DNA of 12,823 nucleotides from NCBI RefSeq assembly GCF_000159955.1, contig NZ_GG695970.1, forward strand, positions 281,382-294,204, in the 5' to 3' direction. Shown piece by piece: positions 5,672 to 12,823 of this stretch. Every line of letters starts with the position of its first letter. The first letter of the stretch is position 1. The DNA is from Paenibacillus sp. oral taxon 786 str. D14. GTDB taxonomy: Bacteria > Bacillota > Bacilli > Paenibacillales > Paenibacillaceae. The notes below the pieces were generated by a model. It was not told the origin of the DNA and searched no databases. It worked only from the letters and a program-made list of their open reading frames with translations. A program made the position numbers and the translations under genes.

Positions 5672-6760
5672 GTGGAGAAGAAATGGGTACTAGCGGGATT
5701 ACATGAATTCCCCGGGGTAGGCTGGAAAACGTTGCAGCAAATCGTTGCATATGATGAGGACTGGGAGCATGCCATCGAGTTTACCGCAGCGGACTGGAGG
5801 GAGCGGGGACTGGGTCCAGAACTGTCACTTCGGCTGTCGGAGCGGTTCACTCGGGACTGGATTGAGGCCCAACTGGAACAGTACGACGGTAAAGGCATAC
5901 AGGTAATTACAAGGCTGGATTTGGAGTATCCTATTTTAATGAAGGAGACCGCTCAGCCGCCATGGGTTTTGTATGCTCTAGGCGATACCAGGCTGCTGAA
6001 CGGCCTCTCTGTCGCGATGGTCGGTACGCGGACGCCAACCGCCTATGGACGAAAGGTAGGAGCTGCCTTAGCCGGTGAGCTTTGCGCCCTTGGGATCACG
6101 ATCGTGAGCGGGATGGCCCGCGGGATTGACGGAGTTTGCCATGAAGCGGCTTTGCAGGCAGGAGGAACAACCATAGCCGTATTAGGCACTGCGATCGACG
6201 TTGCTTATCCTCCGGAGCATGTCTCGATGTATCGCCGCATCGCCGAGCAAGGGCTTGTCATCTCGGAATATCCGATCGGTACACCTGGCCATCCCGGGAT
6301 GTTCCCGCAGCGCAACCGGATCATCGCGGGAATTGCTCATGGTACGGTGGTTGTGGAGGCCGACGCCCGCAGCGGTTCCTTGATCACGGCCGATAAGGCG
6401 CTGGAGGAAAATCGCGACCTGTTTGCTGTCCCCGGGCCGATTACCTCGCCGAAAAGCCGGGGCACCTTGTGGCTTTTGAAGCAGGGAGCCAAAATCGTAA
6501 CCGAAGCCAAGGATATTTGGGAGGATTACGAGGCCTTTTTACCTGCCGCGAAGGAGACGAAAAAGGAAGCGGTAACAGGAAACAAGTTGACAGATGAGGA
6601 GCGCCGCATATACCATATGTTGGAGCAGGGCATCACGAGTTTTGATGATCTGCTAGTGCAGACCGGGTGGGATTTTGGACTTTTACATTCAGTTCTGTTA
6701 TCTTTAATCATGAAAAAAACGGCGGTTCAACTCCCCGGCTCCGTATACCAGCTAATATAG
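5672..6760 (+). CDS. dprA: DNA processing protein DprA (Smf)
   Basis: DprA protects incoming single-stranded DNA in natural transformation and loads RecA on it. This 362-residue protein has the full three-part architecture: an N-terminal SAM/helix-hairpin-like region (LHEFPGVGWKTLQQI, about 10-24), the central Rossmann domain with VAMVGTR (114-120), SGMARGID (146-153) and FPQRNRIIAG (211-220) that bind ssDNA and form the dimer, and a C-terminal winged helix (TDEERRIYHMLEQG onward). It is longer than the roughly 300-residue B. subtilis protein. The start is GTG at 5672, seven bases after AAGGAGGG; the frame extends further upstream only through the terminator T tract. Transcription must cross the terminator just before it. 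topA follows after 109 nt without a terminator. Presence of the gene does not itself prove competence. Confidence 0.96.
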   Translation: MEKKWVLAGLHEFPGVGWKTLQQIVAYDEDWEHAIEFTAADWRERGLGPELSLRLSERFTRDWIEAQLEQYDGKGIQVITRLDLEYPILMKETAQPPWVLYALGDTRLLNGLSVAMVGTRTPTAYGRKVGAALAGELCALGITIVSGMARGIDGVCHEAALQAGGTTIAVLGTAIDVAYPPEHVSMYRRIAEQGLVISEYPIGTPGHPGMFPQRNRIIAGIAHGTVVVEADARSGSLITADKALEENRDLFAVPGPITSPKSRGTLWLLKQGAKIVTEAKDIWEDYEAFLPAAKETKKEAVTGNKLTDEERRIYHMLEQGITSFDDLLVQTGWDFGLLHSVLLSLIMKKTAVQLPGSVYQLI

Positions 6761-6869
6761 TCCATTCCTAACCGAGAGTGGCTTGAATATATGACTATAT
6801 GAGTATTTTACCTGATTACAATGAACACCAGTTTTTGAGTTTCGTATTGTTTGAGAGGAGGACGAACCT

Positions 6870-8969
6870 GTGGCGGATTCACTCGTCATCGTGGAATCGC
6901 CTGCCAAGGCGAAAACGATTGGCAAATACTTAGGCAGCAAATACATCGTGAAAGCCTCAATGGGTCATGTTCGCGATTTGCCCAAGAGCCAAATTGGGGT
7001 TGAAGTAGAGAACGACTTCAGTCCGAAGTATATTACAATCCGTGGGAAGGGTTCTGTATTAAAAGAATTAAAGGATGCCAGCAAAAAAGTAAAAAAAATC
7101 TATCTGGCAGCCGACCCCGATCGCGAAGGAGAAGCGATTGCCTGGCATCTGGCCCATGCGCTGGACGTGGATGAAAAGGATACTTGCCGCGTCGTATTTA
7201 ATGAAATTACGAAGCAAGCGGTTAGAGACGCCTTCAAAAACCCGCGCCCCATCAACATGGACCTGGTGAACGCGCAGCAAGCCAGACGGATTTTGGACCG
7301 GCTGGTTGGTTATAAAGTCAGCCCGCTGCTGTGGAAGAAGATCAAAAAGGGGTTGTCGTTTGGCCGCGTTCAATCCGTAGCGGTGAAAATCATTTTGGAC
7401 CGGGAGAATGAAATCTCTGAATTTGTTCCGGAAGAATACTGGAGCATTACGGCGAAGCTGAAAACCGGAGGCTCTTCGTTCGAAGCGAAGTTTCACCAGT
7501 ACCAAGGCGAGAAAATCGAGCTGAAAAACGAACAACAAGTTCAGGTAATTCTGAAATCGATCGAGAATGCCAAGTTCAGCGTGGTCGATGTGAAGGAGAA
7601 GGAACGTCTCCGCCATCCGGCCGCGCCGTTTACAACCAGCTCCCTACAGCAGGAGGCTGCGCGCAAGCTGAATTTCCGGGCAGCCAAAACGATGTCGATC
7701 GCCCAGCAGCTGTATGAGGGGGTTGACCTCGGCAAAGAAGGGACCGTCGGTCTGATCACTTACATGCGTACAGACTCGACGCGGATCGCCACTTCAGCCC
7801 AAGAGGAAGCAAAGCAATATATCCTGGAGAAATTCGGTGAAGCCTACGCCCCTGAAACGCCGCGTCAATATTCCAAGAAGGCCGCCAGCGCGCAGGACGC
7901 CCATGAAGCGATCCGTCCAACATCGGCGATGCGTGATCCGGAATCGGTGAAGGAGTTCACCACCCGGGATCAGTATCGGCTGTACAAATTGATTTGGGAT
8001 CGTTTTATGGCCAGCCAAATGACTTCTGCCGTGCTGGACACGATGTCAGTGGATATTGCCGCTGGCGAAGCAACGTTCCGCGCGGTTGGGTCGAAGATCC
8101 GCTTCCCTGGCTTTATGAAGGTGTACGTGGAAGGCAACGATGATGGCAACGCCAATGAGGACGACAAGTTTTTGCCACCCCTGACGAAAGGGGAAGAGCT
8201 GGCGAAAGAGTCGATCGAACCGAAGCAGCATTTTACCCAACCCCCGCCTCGTTATACGGAGGCGCGTTTGGTTAAAACACTGGAGGAGCTCGGCATTGGA
8301 CGCCCTAGTACGTACGCGCCAACCCTAGAAACCATTCAAAAACGCGGCTACGTGGCGATTGAGGACAAGAAGTTCGTCCCTACCGAGTTAGGCGAGCTTC
8401 TCATCGAACAGACGGAGCAATTCTTCCCGGAAATCCTCGATGTGGAGTTTACCGCCCATATGGAGGAGGACCTGGACCATGTTGAGGAAGGCTCCGAGGA
8501 TTGGGTAAGGGTGCTGAGCGAGTTTTATAAATCGTTTGAGAAACGGCTTCGGGTTGCGGAAGAAGAAATGAAGGAAGTCGAAATCGAAGACGAGGTCTCC
8601 GACGAGATCTGTGAAAAATGCGGAAGACCGATGGTTTATAAATTGGGACGTTTCGGGAAGTTTCTGGCCTGCTCGGGGTTTCCGGAATGCCGGAATACGA
8701 AACCGATCGTCAAGGACATCGGCGTCACCTGTCCGAAATGTAAAGAAGGCCATGTGGTCGAGCGCCGGAGTAAAAAGGGACGGGTCTTCTATGGCTGCGA
8801 CCGTTATCCGGAGTGTGACTTTGTTTCGTGGGATAAGCCTTCACCGAAGCCTTGTCCGAAATGCGGTTCGATGCTCGTAGAGAAGCGAAATAAGCAAGGC
8901 GGGAAGCTGCAATGTACCTCCTGCGACTACGTGGAAGCCATTGAAGATAACGACGATACAGATGATTAA
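6870..8969 (+). CDS. topA: DNA topoisomerase I (type IA)
   Basis: A 699-residue type IA topoisomerase that relaxes negative supercoils by a transient 5'-phosphotyrosine link. The Toprim domain shows [18 protein letters not shown] (5-22, with Glu9) and [16 protein letters not shown] (79-94, with the DxD acidic pair). The catalytic tyrosine is Tyr298 in [12 protein letters not shown]. The C terminus has three zinc-ribbon units with Cys pairs: CEKCG from residue 581, CPKCKEGH, and CPKCGS ending in CTSCDY, followed by an acidic tail. The start is GTG with AGGAGG eight bases upstream. The 109-nt gap after dprA holds a weak TACAAT (6817-6822) without a convincing -35, so co-transcription with dprA is likely. 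Length and domain layout match B. subtilis TopA. Confidence 0.98.
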   Translation: MADSLVIVESPAKAKTIGKYLGSKYIVKASMGHVRDLPKSQIGVEVENDFSPKYITIRGKGSVLKELKDASKKVKKIYLAADPDREGEAIAWHLAHALDVDEKDTCRVVFNEITKQAVRDAFKNPRPINMDLVNAQQARRILDRLVGYKVSPLLWKKIKKGLSFGRVQSVAVKIILDRENEISEFVPEEYWSITAKLKTGGSSFEAKFHQYQGEKIELKNEQQVQVILKSIENAKFSVVDVKEKERLRHPAAPFTTSSLQQEAARKLNFRAAKTMSIAQQLYEGVDLGKEGTVGLITYMRTDSTRIATSAQEEAKQYILEKFGEAYAPETPRQYSKKAASAQDAHEAIRPTSAMRDPESVKEFTTRDQYRLYKLIWDRFMASQMTSAVLDTMSVDIAAGEATFRAVGSKIRFPGFMKVYVEGNDDGNANEDDKFLPPLTKGEELAKESIEPKQHFTQPPPRYTEARLVKTLEELGIGRPSTYAPTLETIQKRGYVAIEDKKFVPTELGELLIEQTEQFFPEILDVEFTAHMEEDLDHVEEGSEDWVRVLSEFYKSFEKRLRVAEEEMKEVEIEDEVSDEICEKCGRPMVYKLGRFGKFLACSGFPECRNTKPIVKDIGVTCPKCKEGHVVERRSKKGRVFYGCDRYPECDFVSWDKPSPKPCPKCGSMLVEKRNKQGGKLQCTSCDYVEAIEDNDDTDD

Positions 8970-8973
8970 GATG

Positions 8974-8995
8974 AGCCCGCGTTTGTGCGGGCTTT
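8974..8995 (+). terminator. Hairpin after topA, weak terminator
   Basis: AGCCCGC (8974-8980) and GCGGGCT (8987-8993) form a perfect 7-bp GC-rich stem with a 6-nt loop, starting four bases after the topA stop. Only three T residues follow before G and A interrupt, so termination may be partial and some read-through into trmFO is expected. Confidence 0.55.
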
Positions 8996-9042
8996 GAGAC
9001 AGCTTAGAAATTCAGCATGAGATTTAGTAGGGGGACATGAAC

Positions 9043-10359
<1,317 letters not shown>

Positions 10360-10373
10360 TCCACCGTTTTTTT

Positions 10374-10545
10374 GCAATCTAGGGGGTAAACGGGTTATGC
10401 TGAAATCAAGGACGTTCATATGATAGAACTGGCCCATTATCATACGTAGTAAACGAACCCATTGCCTCAGTCCCTCCTGCGTAAATTCGAATTGATGAAA
10501 AACGTAAGGGCTGAGAACATACAAGAGAGGAAGGCGAACAAACAC
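10374..10545 (+). other. Gap between trmFO and hslV; xerC/codV absent
   Basis: This stretch holds no convincing gene. In B. subtilis the recombinase gene codV (xerC) sits here; the gap is too short for it and no XerC-like peptide can be read in any plus frame. TATGAT at 10419-10424 could be a -10 for hslVU but lacks a good -35. A 10-bp palindrome AATTCGAATT lies at 10484-10493. The GAGAGGAAGG at 10525-10534 is the hslV ribosome site. Confidence 0.5.
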
Positions 10546-11088
10546 ATGGAGCTATCTTTTCACGCTACAACGATTTGCGCTGTACGCCACAATGGCAAAG
10601 GCGCCATTGCCGGTGACGGGCAAGTCACGTTTGGGCAGAACGTCGTGATGAAGCAAACGGCCAAGAAAGTCCGCCGGTTGTACCGCGGTCAAGTGGTTGC
10701 AGGTTTTGCCGGTTCGGTCGCCGATGCCATCACGTTATTTGAGAAATTTGAGGGGAAACTGGAAGAGCATTCGGGGAACCTGCAGCGGGCAGCGGTTGAA
10801 CTGGCCAAAGATTGGCGCCAGGACCGCGTGTTGCGCAAGCTGGAGGCTTTGATGATCGTCATGGACAAAACCGGGATGCTGCTGATTTCCGGCGGCGGGG
10901 AAATTATTGAACCGGATGATGATGTGCTGGCGATCGGGTCAGGGGGGAACTTTGCTCTGTCGGCTGCGCGGGCTCTCAAACGCCATGCCACAGGGTTGGA
11001 GGCGAAGGATATCGCCCGCGAATCCTTGCAGATCGCTTCGGAAATCTGCGTATATACGAACAACAACATTATTGTTGAGGAGCTTTGA
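10546..11088 (+). CDS. hslV: ATP-dependent protease HslV (ClpQ) peptidase subunit
   Basis: The 180-residue peptidase subunit of the HslUV protease, a bacterial relative of proteasome beta subunits that forms a dodecamer capped by HslU hexamers. The match to B. subtilis ClpQ runs through the whole length: [46 protein letters not shown] and [26 protein letters not shown] and GSGGNFAL are the typical catalytic-site surroundings. The ATG at 10546 fits the family start, although the GAGAGGAAGG is somewhat far (11 or more bases). The frame is open further upstream but without family similarity. The N terminus is odd: M-E-L-S-F-H-A precedes the Thr-Thr that aligns with the E. coli nucleophile, so the active residue is not simply exposed by Met removal. 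hslU starts 35 nt later. Confidence 0.96.
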   Translation: MELSFHATTICAVRHNGKGAIAGDGQVTFGQNVVMKQTAKKVRRLYRGQVVAGFAGSVADAITLFEKFEGKLEEHSGNLQRAAVELAKDWRQDRVLRKLEALMIVMDKTGMLLISGGGEIIEPDDDVLAIGSGGNFALSAARALKRHATGLEAKDIARESLQIASEICVYTNNNIIVEEL

Positions 11089-11123
11089 GTATCGTTGATA
11101 CTATCGTGTCAGGGGGACGAATC

Positions 11124-12527
11124 ATGACCGAAAAAAATTTAACGCCAAGACAAATCGTAGCCGAACTGGATAAATACATCGTAGGACAGAAACAAGCGAA
11201 AAAATCGGTTGCTGTCGCGTTGCGGAACCGTTACCGGCGCAGCTTGCTCCCGGAGGAGGTTCAGGATGAAATTGTACCTAAAAACATCCTGATGATCGGA
11301 CCGACCGGGGTGGGGAAGACGGAAATTGCCCGCCGTCTCGCCAAGCTGGTTGGTGCTCCCTTTGTTAAAGTGGAAGCAACGAAGTTCACTGAGGTTGGTT
11401 ATGTAGGTCGAGACGTCGAGTCGATGGTGCGCGATCTCATCGAAACGGCGATCCGGACAGTAAAGCTTGAGCGTACCGAGAAGGTGAAAGATAAAGCGGA
11501 AGGGCTTGCGAACGAGCGCCTGGTTCAGATCCTGGTTCCTTCAGAAAATAAAACAAAAGGCGTTCGCAATCCGTTCGAGATGTTGTTTGGGGGCGGTAAC
11601 GGGGCGAACACCTCCGCTCAGGAGGAGCCGGAGGAAGACAGCACGCTGGCCGAACGCCGACGTCAGGTGCGCTTCAAATTGTTGTCCGGTCAGATGGAGA
11701 ACGATATCGTGGAAGTTGAAGTTGAAGACAACACGCCAACGATGATGGATATGTTTGCCGGCCAAGGCAACGACCAGCTTGGCATGAACATGCAGGAAAT
11801 GTTTGGCAATCTCCTGCCGAAACGCACCAAGAAGCGGAAGCTGACCGTCAAGGAAGCCCGCAAAGTGCTGACGCAGGAGGAAGCGGCGAAGCTGATCGAC
11901 CAAGACGATTTGATTCAGGAAGCAATCACGCGGGCAGAGCAATCCGGGATCATCTTTATCGACGAAATCGATAAAGTTGCCAGCCGGGGACAGGGCTCGG
12001 GTCCCGACGTATCCCGTGAGGGCGTACAGCGCGATATTTTGCCGATCGTGGAAGGCTCGACGGTGATGACCAAATACGGTCCGATCAAAACAGATTATAT
12101 TTTGTTTATTGCGGCAGGAGCTTTCCATATTGCCAAGCCATCTGACTTAATTCCTGAGCTTCAAGGGCGGTTCCCGATCCGGGTTGAGCTCGACAGCTTA
12201 ACGCTGGAGGACTTTGTGTCGATCTTAACGGAACCGGAGAACGCCTTGACGAAACAGTATATTGAATTGCTGCGAACGGAGGATCTGGAAATCGAGTTCT
12301 CGGACGCAGCGATCCATGAAATCGCCCGTATTGCGGCCATGGTGAATGCGAATACCGAAAACATCGGTGCCAGACGGCTGCACACCATCCTGGAGAAGCT
12401 CCTGGAGGATCTGTCCTTTGAAGCGCCGGAGCTGACGCTGGATAAAATGGTCATCACTCCGGAATACGTGCGGGAGAAATTAGGAAATATTGCCCAGGAT
12501 CGAGACCTCAGTCAATTTATTTTGTAG
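11124..12527 (+). CDS. hslU: ATP-dependent protease ATPase subunit HslU (ClpY)
   Basis: The AAA+ unfoldase that recognises substrates and threads them into HslV. At 467 residues it has the same length as B. subtilis ClpY. Features in order: [16 protein letters not shown] (7-22), Walker A GPTGVGKT (59-66), the pore loop GYVG (92-95), a charged inserted I domain rich in Glu (about 130-250), Walker B IIFIDE with Asp280-Glu281, the sensor/arginine-finger stretch [28 protein letters not shown] in the C-terminal domain and the terminal DLSQFIL tail that docks into HslV. I chose ATG at 11124 because AGGGGGA is about seven bases upstream; a TTG at 11085 overlapping hslV would add 13 residues not seen in the family. 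A strong terminator follows. Confidence 0.98.
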   Translation: MTEKNLTPRQIVAELDKYIVGQKQAKKSVAVALRNRYRRSLLPEEVQDEIVPKNILMIGPTGVGKTEIARRLAKLVGAPFVKVEATKFTEVGYVGRDVESMVRDLIETAIRTVKLERTEKVKDKAEGLANERLVQILVPSENKTKGVRNPFEMLFGGGNGANTSAQEEPEEDSTLAERRRQVRFKLLSGQMENDIVEVEVEDNTPTMMDMFAGQGNDQLGMNMQEMFGNLLPKRTKKRKLTVKEARKVLTQEEAAKLIDQDDLIQEAITRAEQSGIIFIDEIDKVASRGQGSGPDVSREGVQRDILPIVEGSTVMTKYGPIKTDYILFIAAGAFHIAKPSDLIPELQGRFPIRVELDSLTLEDFVSILTEPENALTKQYIELLRTEDLEIEFSDAAIHEIARIAAMVNANTENIGARRLHTILEKLLEDLSFEAPELTLDKMVITPEYVREKLGNIAQDRDLSQFIL

Positions 12528-12544
12528 AAAGATTCATGAACGTG

Positions 12545-12583
12545 GGGTTAGGGCCTTGTTTTTCAAGGACCTAATCCGTTTTT
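12545..12583 (+). terminator. Rho-independent terminator of hslVU
   Basis: GGGTTAGGGCCTTG (12545-12558) pairs with CAAGGACCTAATCC (12564-12577), 13 of 14 positions including one G-U, with a single G-A mismatch and a TTTTT loop. A run of five T residues (12579-12583) follows. It starts 17 bases after the hslU stop and closes the operon. Confidence 0.88.
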
Positions 12584-12823
12584 CACAATTTTGACGAAAA
12601 TTAGGCCACTTTGCCGTAATGGCGGGTGGTCTTTCTTATTGGATTTTGTTGGATAATGGCGATGATTATGTAAAAATTTCATTTTTGACCAAAAAACGAG
12701 ATAAAGTATCGAAAGATAGGGCTTTTTTCTTATTGTAAATATGTCGAATCTCCATGAAACTTAGGATATATGACATTATTAAACAAATTTCATGTTAGGA
12801 CGTTAGAAAGACAAAAAGAAAGA
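12584..12823. other. AT-rich gene-free stretch, probable upstream region of next operon
   Basis: No coding region is supported here. The base composition turns clearly A/T-rich. Possible elements are weak: TTGACG at 12591-12596 with a poor CGTAAT 18 bases on, a Fur-box-like GATAATGGCGATGATTATG (12652-12670), and an inverted repeat CATGAAA (12753-12759) / TTTCATG (12788-12794). The purine-rich end suggests a start of translation may lie beyond the window; in B. subtilis codY and the flagellar flgB operon come next, but nothing visible here confirms that. Confidence 0.4.

Noticed and set aside
10462..10545. Longer hslV start at 10462
   Set aside because: The added 28 residues have no counterpart in HslV and would bury the N-terminal nucleophile region; ATG at 10546 matches the family.
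10374..10545. Decayed xerC remnant in the trmFO-hslV gap
   Set aside because: I read all three plus frames for the conserved HTLRHTFAT and GHASI-type stretches of XerC and found nothing similar.
12632..12735. Direct repeat TTTCTTATTG at 12632-12641 and 12726-12735
   Set aside because: A 10-base T-rich repeat in A/T-rich DNA is plausible by chance and is not linked to a recognisable element.

Overview
This window is a chromosomal housekeeping segment from a Gram-positive bacterium of the Bacillales, most likely a Paenibacillus or close relative. The evidence is strong AGGAGG-type Shine-Dalgarno sites, moderately high GC coding DNA with AT-rich intergenic regions, protein sequences close to Bacillus families, and a gene order that follows the well-known Bacillus subtilis ylqG-ylqH-sucC-sucD-dprA-topA-trmFO-(codV)-clpQ-clpY block. 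Two genes, yraN and a yifB/comM-type gene, sit between ylqH and sucC. There are no mobile elements, RNA genes or CRISPR arrays that I can see.

Layout. Positions 2-1216 hold a tightly coupled plus-strand operon: the 3' end of a ylqG-like gene with a FliK-like C-terminal domain, ylqH (a free-standing FlhB cytoplasmic domain) and yraN (nuclease-like UPF0102). It runs head-on into the minus-strand yifB/comM gene with only 7 bp between the stop codons and no terminator between them. Positions 2844-3428 form a long divergent regulatory region. It carries a near-consensus sigma-A promoter for yifB, an extended -10 promoter for sucCD, two copies of a perfect CATCTCA-N3-TGAGATG palindrome and two copies of a cre-like 12-mer. 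Positions 3429-5573 encode succinyl-CoA synthetase (sucCD). A promoter-like extended -10 followed directly by an intrinsic terminator separates sucD from dprA. dprA and topA follow without a terminator between them. A hairpin with a weak T tract follows topA, then comes trmFO, whose stop codon lies in the loop of its own terminator. The gap between trmFO and hslV is only 186 nt, so the xerC/codV recombinase gene found there in B. subtilis is missing. hslV-hslU (clpQ-clpY) end in a strong terminator, and the last 240 nt are an AT-rich gene-free stretch presumably upstream of the next operon.

How the genes work together. The cluster mixes DNA uptake and recombination (dprA, comM-like yifB, possibly yraN), DNA topology (topA), tRNA methylation (trmFO), a TCA-cycle step (sucCD) and ATP-dependent proteolysis (hslVU). 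All the protein families are known. The parts least explained by known families are regulatory: the twin palindromes upstream of sucC, the promoter-terminator arrangement before dprA, and the N-terminal heptapeptide ahead of the expected HslV nucleophile. I found no clear undescribed multi-gene system.
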